Assembly: GCA_040414865.1 (NCBI GenBank)
Contig: JBEDUR010000051.1
Coordinates: 1 to 64,000 of the forward strand
Direction: 5' to 3'
Source of the DNA: Palsa-461 sp040414865
Lineage (GTDB): Bacteria; Actinomycetota; Acidimicrobiia; Acidimicrobiales; RAAP-2
Length of the DNA: 64,000 bases
Position numbers and translations under genes: made by a program. Shown here in pieces: positions 1 to 7,538 of the stretch. Positions within the stretch are counted from its first letter, which is position 1; every line of letters begins with the position of its first letter. Under the pieces are notes generated by a model. That model had not been told where the DNA came from and did no database searches. It worked only from the letters and a program-made list of their open reading frames with translations.

Positions 1-254
1 ACCCCGGCCTCCGAGATAGTGACCCGCTCGCCGGGGTGGGTGCGGAGAAAGGCCTCGCTGGCGCGCTCCATCTCATCGATGACGGCAACCGTCCGGTGCA
101 GATCGTCGGGATCCAGGAGGTCCGGGAACACGAAGTAGCCGTCGGTGTCGAACTGATCCACCTGGTCCTGAGTCACCGCCGACCCCACGGAGCGGTGCGA
201 TGTCCAGCTGAAGCCGCGGTTCCAGGGGTGGGGCCGGGTCGCAACGACGCTCAT
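1..254 (-). CDS. Phytanoyl-CoA dioxygenase (PhyH)-like protein, N-terminal part
   Basis: The first 84 codons of a minus-strand gene run off the left edge of the window. The N-terminus contains DQVDQFDTDGYFVFPDLLD followed by a charged helix, which is the typical opening of PhyH-family non-heme Fe(II)/2-oxoglutarate oxygenases (a helix, then 'GY-V---LL'). The metal-binding HxD...H residues would lie beyond the edge, so activity cannot be judged. The start is the ATG at 252-254. The family is inferred from this short N-terminal pattern only; the substrate cannot be predicted. Confidence 0.55.
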   Translation of the reverse strand, partial: MSVVATRPHPWNRGFSWTSHRSVGSAVTQDQVDQFDTDGYFVFPDLLDPDDLHRTVAVIDEMERASEAFLRTHPGERVTISEAG

Positions 255-433
255 GGGCCTCCTTCGTCCGCGGGGCAGGCTACCGCCACCCGGGGTTTGA
301 TCCTCCAACTCAAAGCGCACTCAGAAGCGCCCAGGGGTTGCGCGGCGTACCCGACGGGTAGGTTGCCAATGGAGTTGGAATCGGTCGGCAACCCGGCGAG
401 GTAGTCGACAACCTCCCCAGGTGAAAGGGAGAA

Positions 434-886
434 ATGCGCGGACGACGACGGATCGCCAACCAGCCGATCCGGCTGGTGGCCGGCGCCTCGATGTTGAACG
501 ACGGCATGGAGAAGCTGAACGCTGACGAAATGCGGGCGTCGGCAGTGCCCGAGATGGCCGAAGAGGCGGGCCCTGGTTCGGAGGGGATGCCGACCGAGCC
601 GTTCGTGAAGGTCATGAGTGTCGCCGAGGTCGGCATCGGCGCCGCGCTGGTGCTCCCCCTCCTCCCGGACCGTCTGGTCGGGCTGTTCCTCACTGCTTTC
701 GTTGGAGGGAAGTTCCTCCTTCGGGGTCAGAACGATGGCATCGACCAGCTCCGACCGACGACGACACAACCCAAGCCGGCCAAGGACGCCTGGCTGCTCG
801 GCATCGGACTCACCCTGCTCGCCACTGGCCCCGGCCGCCGTCGCCCCGCAAGAGCCAAGCCCGGGGGCCCCGACGCTTTGCCCTAG
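434..886 (+). CDS. DoxX-like small membrane protein
   Basis: A 150-residue protein starting at ATG 434, preceded by an AAAGGGAG ribosome-binding site. It has an N-terminal amphipathic segment (RLVAGASMLNDGMEKL), a hydrophobic segment near residues 62-90 (VAEVGIGAALVLPLLPDRLVGLFLTAFVGG, shown here in part) and a third near 118-130 (WLLGIGLTLLA). The pattern of a short loop carrying an NDG-type motif and three or four membrane helices resembles DoxX/DoxD-like proteins. The role is unknown; some relatives act in redox balance at the membrane. It stands alone upstream of xseA with 53 bp between them. Confidence 0.55.
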   Translation: MRGRRRIANQPIRLVAGASMLNDGMEKLNADEMRASAVPEMAEEAGPGSEGMPTEPFVKVMSVAEVGIGAALVLPLLPDRLVGLFLTAFVGGKFLLRGQNDGIDQLRPTTTQPKPAKDAWLLGIGLTLLATGPGRRRPARAKPGGPDALP

Positions 887-939
887 ATTTTGGGGATGAC
901 GTTCACGGGTCGGCAGGCCATAGCTCAGGGTCAGAAGCC

Positions 940-2298
940 ATGAGTCGCCGTCCCGACGTCCGATCTCCTCAGGGCGCCGACACGCTCTTTGGTCAGTCAG
1001 ATCAGGTCCTCTCGATCGCGCAGCTCTACGCCCGAGTCGATCGGGCTCTCCTCGGCGAGTTCCCGCCACGCCAGCCGCTATGGGTGCGAGGCGAGGTGCA
1101 GACCATCTCCGATCGGACCGGCCATTGCTACATCGACCTGGTCGACCCGGATTCGGCCGGCGACCGCCAAGCCCCAGTTCTGAAGGTGCGGTGCTGGCGG
1201 CAGACCTGGGGACCGCTGCGGGCGCAACTGGCCCGTTCGGGGCTTGACCTTTCCCCGGGGACGGTCGTGCACCTGGTCGGTCGGCTCGACTTCTATCGAG
1301 CCCGCGCCGAGGTGAACTTCGTCATGGCCGGGCTGGACGTGACTGCTTTGTTGGGCCGGGTGGCGGCCGAGCGAGCAGCCCTCATCGCCACCCTGCGGAG
1401 CGAAGGGCTCTTTGAAGCCAACCGGCAACTCACCGTCCCCGTCGTGGCGCTCAGGATCGGGCTCGTGGCCAGCCCAGATACCGAGGGCTATCGGGATTTC
1501 TTGAAGCAGGTCACCGAATCTGGTTATGCCTTCGAGGTGGCGGTGTCCCGGGCCTCGGTGCAAGGGCCCGATGCACCCACGTCGATCGCCCGGGCCGTAC
1601 GCCAGGCTGGAGCGGCGGCGCCCGACCTGGTGGTCGTGGTGCGCGGGGGCGGGTCCAAAGCCGATCTGGTGGCTTTCGACAGCGCCCCCGTGGCCCGGGC
1701 CATCGCCCGTTGCCCGGTCGCCGTGTGGACCGGGATTGGTCACACGGGCGACGAGTCGGTGGCCGATCTTGTGGCCAACCGCTGCCTAGTCACGCCGACC
1801 GAGTGTGGGCACGAGCTGGTGGTCCGGATCGACGCCTTCTGGCAGCGGGCGGTGGCCGAACCGGCGGCGGCTCTCGGTCGGCAGGTGACTCGTGGCCTCG
1901 AGGTTGCTGACCGACATCTGGCTGCGGCGCAGGGTCGCCTTTCGGGCACCGCCCGCCAGCAGCTCCGGTGGCACCGGCAGCGGCTCGAACACCGGGCCTC
2001 GTCGCTCGCGCGATCGGTCCCCGCAGAGCTCGAGTCCGCCGCGGCCGTGCTTGGAGCGCGGTCGAATCGGTTGGGTCCAGCAGTGCAGCGTCGGTTGGAC
2101 GAGGCAGAGGCGAAGGTGGGTGGATGGCGCCGACTGCTCGGCGCCTTCGACCTCGAGCGCCAGCTCGAGCGGGGCTACACCCTGACCACCGACGCCTCCG
2201 GGAGGACCCTGCGTTCGGGGGTCGGGCTTCACGACGGTGACGTTCTCCATACCCGGTTCGCCGACGCGACCACTCGCTCGGTGGTGTCGGGATCGTGA
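940..2298 (+). CDS. xseA: Exodeoxyribonuclease VII large subunit
   Basis: A 452-residue protein, close to the family's usual 400-460. The OB-fold N-domain contains 'LWVRGEVQTISDRTGHCYIDL' (partly cited), the nucleic-acid binding region typical of XseA. The catalytic exonuclease VII domain follows, with 'GLVASPDTEGYRDF', 'DLVVVVRGGGSKADLVAFD' and 'WTGIGHTGDESVADLVA' in the expected order (VxRGGG and GHExD-like motifs). The C-terminal third is the charged coiled-coil region ending in LERGYTLT. With XseB it degrades single-stranded DNA from both ends into oligonucleotides. Its TGA overlaps the GTG of xseB (GTGA), so the two subunits are translationally coupled. Confidence 0.95.
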   Translation: MSRRPDVRSPQGADTLFGQSDQVLSIAQLYARVDRALLGEFPPRQPLWVRGEVQTISDRTGHCYIDLVDPDSAGDRQAPVLKVRCWRQTWGPLRAQLARSGLDLSPGTVVHLVGRLDFYRARAEVNFVMAGLDVTALLGRVAAERAALIATLRSEGLFEANRQLTVPVVALRIGLVASPDTEGYRDFLKQVTESGYAFEVAVSRASVQGPDAPTSIARAVRQAGAAAPDLVVVVRGGGSKADLVAFDSAPVARAIARCPVAVWTGIGHTGDESVADLVANRCLVTPTECGHELVVRIDAFWQRAVAEPAAALGRQVTRGLEVADRHLAAAQGRLSGTARQQLRWHRQRLEHRASSLARSVPAELESAAAVLGARSNRLGPAVQRRLDEAEAKVGGWRRLLGAFDLERQLERGYTLTTDASGRTLRSGVGLHDGDVLHTRFADATTRSVVSGS

Positions 2299-2588
2299 GC
2301 GCCGAATCGGCCAGTGTGCCGGTGGGGGAGCTGAGCTATTCGGAGGCGAGCCGGGAGCTCGACGAGATCGTGGCGCTCTTCGAACAGGGGGATCTCGACG
2401 TCGACCAACTGGTCGGTCGACTCGAGCGGGCTGCCGCGATCGTCGACGAGCTCGACCGCCGGCTCCGGCGGACCCGGGCCCAGGTTGAGGATCTGGTTCC
2501 CAGGCTCGAGGCGGTCATCGCTGCCCGCGAGGAGCCCGACCGCGAGCGCAACGACGCCGACGACCAAGAGGAGGGGTTGTTCTCGTGA
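2295..2588 (+). CDS. xseB: Exodeoxyribonuclease VII small subunit
   Basis: A 97-residue protein with GTG start at 2295 overlapping the xseA stop by 4 nt. 'LSYSEASRELDEIVALFEQG' and 'DLDVDQLVGRLERAAAIV' form the two helices typical of XseB, followed by a charged tail (DADDQEEG). XseB binds the coiled-coil arm of XseA and is needed for the multimeric exonuclease VII. Its own stop overlaps the start of the next gene in the same GTGA arrangement, so xseA-xseB-MBL hydrolase-reductase reads as one operon. Confidence 0.93.
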   Translation: MSAESASVPVGELSYSEASRELDEIVALFEQGDLDVDQLVGRLERAAAIVDELDRRLRRTRAQVEDLVPRLEAVIAAREEPDRERNDADDQEEGLFS

Positions 2589-3313
2589 ACGGACCGGCGG
2601 GCGAGCAGCGCCTTTACTTTCGTCAGTTGCTCTCGGGCCAAGACTTCGCCGCCGCGGACCCGATGGCCCGGCAGATGGTGAACTTCGTCTATCTGATCGG
2701 TGACCGCGAGAGCGGCGAGGCGCTGCTGGTCGATGCGGCGTACTCCGTGGACGACGTGCTGACGCTGTTAGAGGCCGACGGCATGCGTCCGAGCGGACTC
2801 CTCGCCACCCACTACCACCCCGACCATGTCGGCGGGACCATGGGAGGATTCTCAATCGAGGGCGCGGCCGCGCTCCTCGAACGGGTCGACGTGCCGGTCC
2901 ATATCCAGGAGGCTGAGGCGCCCTGGATCAAGCGGTCGACCGGTCTCGAGGACGCCGACCTGGTCACCCACCAAAGTGGCGACGTGGTCATGGTGGGGGA
3001 GATCGAGGTTCGGCTGCTTCACACCCCCGGGCACACCCCGGGGAGCCAGTGCTTCCTGGTTGAAGGCCGGCTCGTGTCGGGCGACACCCTGTTCTTGGAG
3101 GGTTGTGGGCGGACCGACCTACCGGGCAGCGATCCCATGGCCATGTACGAGTCGCTCACTACCCGGCTGGCTGCGGTGCCCGACGACACCGTTCTGTACC
3201 CGGGGCACCGCTACTCCCCGGAGCCCTCGGCCCCCCTGGCCACCGTGCGGCAGGAGAACTTCGTGTTCGCCCCCCGCTCGCCGGAGGCCTGGTTGGCCAT
3301 GTTCGGGCGTTGA
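2585..3313 (+). CDS. Metallo-beta-lactamase-fold hydrolase (glyoxalase II / ETHE1-like)
   Basis: A 242-residue protein starting at GTG 2585. Metal ligands are in the expected order: THYHPDHVGG (HxHxDH motif), HTPGHTPGSQ, SGDTLFLEGCGRTDLPGSD and the final His in LYPGHRY. The GDTLF...GCGRTD segment is characteristic of glyoxalase II-type and ETHE1 persulfide dioxygenase-type proteins. The exact substrate (a thioester such as lactoylglutathione, mycothiol-type thioesters, or persulfide) cannot be decided from sequence. It overlaps xseB by 4 nt upstream and the reductase by 4 nt downstream. Confidence 0.88.
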   Translation: MNGPAGEQRLYFRQLLSGQDFAAADPMARQMVNFVYLIGDRESGEALLVDAAYSVDDVLTLLEADGMRPSGLLATHYHPDHVGGTMGGFSIEGAAALLERVDVPVHIQEAEAPWIKRSTGLEDADLVTHQSGDVVMVGEIEVRLLHTPGHTPGSQCFLVEGRLVSGDTLFLEGCGRTDLPGSDPMAMYESLTTRLAAVPDDTVLYPGHRYSPEPSAPLATVRQENFVFAPRSPEAWLAMFGR

Positions 3314-4533
3314 GCACGGAGGCGGCCGGTCCGCTCGACCCCGACGGCACGGCCGTCGTCGTCGGCGCCTCTCTGGCTGGGTTGCGGGCCGCCGAGGGCC
3401 TCCGCCGGGGTGGGTTTCAGGGCCGGCTCGTCCTGGTTGGGGCCGAACGCCACCTCCCCTACGACCGTCCGCCCCTGTCCAAGCAGGTCCTCGCCGGGCT
3501 CTGGGAGCCGGAGCGGACCGAGCTGCGCGACGAAGCTGGGCTGGAGGAGCTGGGCATCGAGGCCCGCCTCGGGCACCGTGCCGTCTCGCTCGACGCCGAG
3601 GCCCGCCGGGTCGAGCTCGATGACGGGACCCAACTACGGGCCGACGCGGTGGTCGTCGCTACCGGGGCCAGGCCTCGCCATCCCCACGCCGAGGCGGGCG
3701 TGTTGGTGCTGCGGACGCTCGAGGACTGCCGGTCGGTGCGCGAGGCGGTCCTCGCCGCCGGCCACCGCGGCCGCCTGGTCGTGATCGGGGCTGGGTTCAT
3801 CGGGTCCGAGGTCGCGGCCACCTGTTCCGGCCTCGGGATCCGGGTGACCGTGGTCGAGATGCTGCCAGTGCCGCTCGCGGCGGCGGTGGGCGAGACGATT
3901 GGCGCCGCGCTCGGTGCCCTACACGGCCGGAACGATGTGACCGTGCGCACCGGGGTGGCCGTGCACGCAGTCCGGGCCGACGCCGGATTCGTGCTCGAGC
4001 TCACCGACGGCTCGGTCGTGCCTGCCGACGTGGTGGTGGCCGGCGTCGGGGTGGTGCCGGACGTTGCCTGGCTCGAAGGTTCCGGGCTCACCCTGGAGAA
4101 CGGGGTGGTTTGTGACCGGGCGCTGTTTGCCGCCGACGGTGTCGTGGCCGCCGGCGACATCGCCCGCTTCCCGTTCCGGGGCGAGGACGTCCGCATCGAG
4201 CATTGGCAGATGGCGACGGACATGGGGGCGGCCGCGGCCACTTCCCTCCTGGCCGGGCGGGCGGCGGCGCCCGCCTTCGATCCGGTGCCGTACTTCTGGT
4301 CGGACCAGTACAAAGAGAAGATCCAGATGCTCGGCCGACCCGACCCCAGTGACGAGGTGGTTGTGGTCGACGGGGACCTCGACAACCGCTTCGTCGCCCT
4401 CTACCGCCACGGCCACGAGCTCAGCGCGGCGATCGCGCTCACCCGGCCCCGCCAGCTCATGGCCATTCGGCCGCTGATTGCCCGACGCGCCGGTTTCGAC
4501 GAGGCGCTCGCCGTGGCTCGGGGGAGCTCGTGA
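3310..4533 (+). CDS. FAD-dependent ferredoxin/rubredoxin-type reductase
   Basis: A 407-residue protein starting at TTG 3310, whose TTGA overlaps the stop of the MBL hydrolase. A more upstream start would run far into that gene. FAD-binding 'AVVVGASLAGLRAAEGL' lies near the N-terminus, 'PYDRPPLSKQVLAG' is the family signature, NAD-binding 'LVVIGAGFIGSEVAATCSGL' is central and 'VVAAGDIARFPF' is the second FAD motif. The C-terminal reductase domain 'YFWSDQYKEKIQMLG' is typical of ferredoxin reductases feeding Rieske oxygenases or cytochromes P450. No such oxygenase or ferredoxin gene is adjacent, so its electron acceptor is unknown. Confidence 0.88.
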   Translation: MSTEAAGPLDPDGTAVVVGASLAGLRAAEGLRRGGFQGRLVLVGAERHLPYDRPPLSKQVLAGLWEPERTELRDEAGLEELGIEARLGHRAVSLDAEARRVELDDGTQLRADAVVVATGARPRHPHAEAGVLVLRTLEDCRSVREAVLAAGHRGRLVVIGAGFIGSEVAATCSGLGIRVTVVEMLPVPLAAAVGETIGAALGALHGRNDVTVRTGVAVHAVRADAGFVLELTDGSVVPADVVVAGVGVVPDVAWLEGSGLTLENGVVCDRALFAADGVVAAGDIARFPFRGEDVRIEHWQMATDMGAAAATSLLAGRAAAPAFDPVPYFWSDQYKEKIQMLGRPDPSDEVVVVDGDLDNRFVALYRHGHELSAAIALTRPRQLMAIRPLIARRAGFDEALAVARGSS

Positions 4534-4554
4534 ACAGCGGACGCGCCTGAGCCC

Positions 4555-6021
4555 TCAGAAGCTGATTGTCGAGAGCTCGGGGATGGTCTTGAGAGCGCGG
4601 CCGCGCGCCTCGAGCCAGCGCTCGCGCCAGGCCCTACGGGCCGTATCTCCCAGCGTGGGCTCGACGGTCCGGACCGGGCGGTAGGCGTCGGCCAGCTCCT
4701 CCTCGTCGGCCCACACCCCGGCGGCCATCCCGGCGAGGTAGCCGGCTCCGACAGTGGTCGCCTCCAGTGTGGCCGAGAGCTCGACCGGCCGCCCGATGGC
4801 GTCGGCCAGTGCCGCGACGAATACCGGATTGGCCGACATGCCCCCGTCGACGCGCAGCGAGTCGATCGCCAGCCCGCTGTCGGCCTCGGCCGCTTCGACC
4901 AGGTCGGCGCCCCGCTGGGCGATCCCTTCGAGCACCGCCCGGACCACCTCGGGGCGGCCGGTCCCCCGGGTGACGCCGAACAGCGCGCCGCGCGCCCCAA
5001 AGTCCCATTCGGGTGTGGCCAGGCCGAGCAGGGCCGGGACGAAGAGGACGCCACCGGTGTCGGTGCACTGGGCCGCCACCCTGCCCGAGCTCGCCGCGTC
5101 GGCGAGGATTCCCAGGTCATCGCGGAGCCACTCCACGCACGTGCCGGCGGACAGCATCATCGCCTCGACCCCGAAGTGGGCCACGCCGCCGCGACGCCAA
5201 GCCACGATGGGGAACGTGCCACCAGGGCTGCGATCGAGCGCCCCGGGCACCCGGTTTCCGGTGCACTGGTCGAGCATTCCCCCGGTGCCGAAGGTGGCCT
5301 TGGCGAGACCGGGCCGGGTGCAGCCCTGGCCGACCAGCGCCGCCTGCTGGTCCCCGGCCAGGCCGCAGATCAGCGGCGCGCCAGGCAATGCGCTGGCCGG
5401 ACCGGATGGGCCGGAGGAGTCGACGATGTCCGGCAGCATCGTCGGCGGGATCGAGAGCGCCTCGAGGACGCGTCCGTCCCAAACCGAGCCGGTCGGGTCG
5501 GCGAGCGCAGTCACCGCGGCGTTGGTTGGGTCGGTGATGTGCAGGTCGCCCCCGCTCAGGACCCAGGCGCACCAGGTGTCGATGGTCCCGAAGCACAACG
5601 TTCCCGGGGCTCGCTCGCGGCCCGGATCGACCTGGTCCAAGAGCGCGGCCAGCTTGGTGGCCGAGGCGTTGGGCGGGAAACGGAACCCGTCGGCCTGCAT
5701 CGCGAGGCAAGTGCCGACGGTCCGGAGATCTTGCCAACCGAGCGCCGGGCCGACCGGGCGACCGGTGCCCCGCTCCCAGACCACGGTGGTCGCCCGCTGG
5801 TTGGCGATGCCGACCCCTTCAACCGACCCGATGTCGGCCAGCACCTTTGATGCAGTCTGCAGCACCGCCTCGGCGATGCGGTCGGCATCCACCTCGACCA
5901 GGCCGGGAGCTGGAGAGGCGGGAAGCACCTCGACGCGCTGGACCGAGCGCACCGACCCGTCGGCCTCGACGATGGCCGAGCGCACCCCGGAGGTGCCGAC
6001 GTCGACGACCAGCAGGCTCAC
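4555..6021 (-). CDS. Glycerol kinase-like FGGY-family carbohydrate kinase
   Basis: A 488-residue protein starting at GTG 6021, giving a 4-nt GTGA overlap with the upstream flavoprotein. It carries the phosphate-1 motif 'LLVVDVGTSGVRSAIV', the GlpK-like 'PNASATKLAALLDQV', 'GTIDTWCAWVLSGGDLHITD', adenosine motif 'ATFGTGGML', and the signature 'LRVDGGMSANPVFVAALAD'. These match glycerol kinase better than xylulokinase. It would phosphorylate glycerol or a related polyol to sn-glycerol 3-phosphate in the cytoplasm. It is the last gene of an operon with an alkyl-DHAP synthase-like flavoprotein and glycerol-3-phosphate dehydrogenase, consistent with glycerol or ether-lipid metabolism. The N-terminal motif (VDVGTSG rather than DQGTTS) is divergent, so the substrate is not certain. 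Confidence 0.82.
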   Translation of the reverse strand: MSLLVVDVGTSGVRSAIVEADGSVRSVQRVEVLPASPAPGLVEVDADRIAEAVLQTASKVLADIGSVEGVGIANQRATTVVWERGTGRPVGPALGWQDLRTVGTCLAMQADGFRFPPNASATKLAALLDQVDPGRERAPGTLCFGTIDTWCAWVLSGGDLHITDPTNAAVTALADPTGSVWDGRVLEALSIPPTMLPDIVDSSGPSGPASALPGAPLICGLAGDQQAALVGQGCTRPGLAKATFGTGGMLDQCTGNRVPGALDRSPGGTFPIVAWRRGGVAHFGVEAMMLSAGTCVEWLRDDLGILADAASSGRVAAQCTDTGGVLFVPALLGLATPEWDFGARGALFGVTRGTGRPEVVRAVLEGIAQRGADLVEAAEADSGLAIDSLRVDGGMSANPVFVAALADAIGRPVELSATLEATTVGAGYLAGMAAGVWADEEELADAYRPVRTVEPTLGDTARRAWRERWLEARGRALKTIPELSTISF

Positions 6022-7538
6022 GGCCAGGGCGCCGGCCCGAAGGGGGAAGCCAAGCCGAGCTTGCCCGGGTTGAGGATGCCGCGAGGATCGAGAGCGTCCT
6101 TGACCGCTTGCAGGACGCCGAAGGCCGGCCCGAGTGCACCGGCGAGGAACCGCCCCCGATTGAGCCCGATGCCGTGATGGTGACTCACGGCGCCCCCGTG
6201 GCCGAGCACTGTGGCGGTGGCTGCGTCCCAGGCGCGCTGGTAGTAGGCCTCCTGCCAAGCCAGCTCGACCGCGTCGTCGCGCTCGCTGCCGCGATCTGGG
6301 TATCTCCCGGCGAAGGTGAAGTAGAGGCAGGCGCCGTCGCGATAGGCATGGGACTGATGGACCGAGGCGACCAGGGTGCCTTCGACCGCCTCGAGGGCGG
6401 CCACCACTTCGTTTGCCAGCGGTGCCAGGATCGACCACCGGCCGGCGATTTCGATCGTGTCGACGACGATGTTGGCCCTCCATAGGGGCCCGAGCGCGGA
6501 GGTGTCGTTGCGTTCGTGGAGCCACCGGGCGACAAGCGCGTCGTCCAATGCCTGAGCGCCGGCGCACTCCTGCTCGCAGACCGAGGCGGTCGAGCGGAGC
6601 AACGCCTCGTCGGCCTCGTCGAGCACGACGAGGACGCAGGTCTCGGCCTCGAAGTTGCGCTTGGACTCGGTGCGGTCGTAGAGACGCAGCACCGCCGGCG
6701 TGGCGCCCCGTTGCAAGATGCGCCGGCAGGCTTCGAGGCCGACGGCGAAGGAGTCGAAGCCGAACGCCAGGCGGACCTCGGATGGAGGTTTCCGACTGAG
6801 CCGCAGCCGGGCGGCGGTGATCACCCCGAGGGTGCCCTCGCTGCCCAGGAACAGCTGGGTCAAGCTGGGTCCGGCGGCGGCGCGGGGCGCGGCCCCGTCG
6901 GTTTGCACGACCGTGCCGTCCGCGAGCACCACCTCCAGCCCCTCCACGAGGTCCTCGATCTTCCCGTAGCGGGTGGAGTATTGCCCGGCCCCACGACAGG
7001 CGATCCAGCCGCCCACCGTCGAGATGTCCATCGACTGGGGCCAGTGGCCGAGGGTGTAGCCGGCCCCCCTCGAGGCGAGCTCGGCCTCGAGGTCGGGCCC
7101 GAAGGTCCCCGCGCCGACGTCGGCCAGGAGTGAGACCTCGTCCAGGTCGTGTAGGCCCGACAGCCGGCGCAGGTCGAGCGACACGCCGCCGAAGACCGGG
7201 ACCGCGCCGGCGCAGACCCCACTCCCACCCCCGATAGCCGTCACCGGCACGCCGACGTCGTTGCAGGCCGCCAGCACCACGGAGACCTCGCCCACATCTG
7301 CGGGCCGGACGACGACGGCCGGCCGTGCCGCCACCGCGCCCCGGGCCACCCATCCGAGCGACAGCGGCCACCAGTCACGGCCGGCCATGGCCCGCTCGCC
7401 AGGGTCGCTCGAGACGTCGATCCCGCGGACCCGCAGTGACTCGATCATCTCCGTCGGCACCTTGACCCGCGGACCACCAAGCCGCTCGGCCACTTCGTCG
7501 GGAGCGACCCCGAGCTCGCTCGGCAGCACCCGGCCCAT
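6018..7538 (-). CDS. FAD-linked oxidase resembling alkyldihydroxyacetonephosphate synthase
   Basis: A 506-residue VAO/PCMH-type flavoprotein. The start chosen is ATG 7538, which shares a base with the glpD stop (TGATG). The FAD domain contains 'VVRPADVGEVSVVLAACND', 'AIGGGSGVCAG' and 'QSMDISTVGGWIACRGAGQ', followed by 'RYGKIEDLVEGLEVVLADG'. The C-terminal half has 'LRLYDRTESKRNF', 'LYFTFAGRYPD' and the His-rich 'GGAVSHHHGIGLNRGRFL'. The STVGGW and HHHG(I/V)G motifs are those of alkyl-DHAP synthase (AGPS), which swaps an acyl for an alkyl chain in ether lipid synthesis. D-lactate or glycolate oxidase is the alternative. Sitting between glpD and a glycerol kinase supports a glycerolipid role; the reaction is inferred. 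Confidence 0.82.
   Translation of the reverse strand: MGRVLPSELGVAPDEVAERLGGPRVKVPTEMIESLRVRGIDVSSDPGERAMAGRDWWPLSLGWVARGAVAARPAVVVRPADVGEVSVVLAACNDVGVPVTAIGGGSGVCAGAVPVFGGVSLDLRRLSGLHDLDEVSLLADVGAGTFGPDLEAELASRGAGYTLGHWPQSMDISTVGGWIACRGAGQYSTRYGKIEDLVEGLEVVLADGTVVQTDGAAPRAAAGPSLTQLFLGSEGTLGVITAARLRLSRKPPSEVRLAFGFDSFAVGLEACRRILQRGATPAVLRLYDRTESKRNFEAETCVLVVLDEADEALLRSTASVCEQECAGAQALDDALVARWLHERNDTSALGPLWRANIVVDTIEIAGRWSILAPLANEVVAALEAVEGTLVASVHQSHAYRDGACLYFTFAGRYPDRGSERDDAVELAWQEAYYQRAWDAATATVLGHGGAVSHHHGIGLNRGRFLAGALGPAFGVLQAVKDALDPRGILNPGKLGLASPFGPAPWP

Noticed and set aside
36..404. Plus-strand open frame at the left edge
   Set aside because: It is opposite the PhyH-like N-terminus, has no ribosome-binding site and no family resemblance.
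6022..7371. Long minus-strand open frame extending upstream of the glycerol kinase-like gene
   Set aside because: It runs through the flavoprotein gene in another frame, is Arg/Gly-rich without motifs, and family similarity begins only at GTG 6021.
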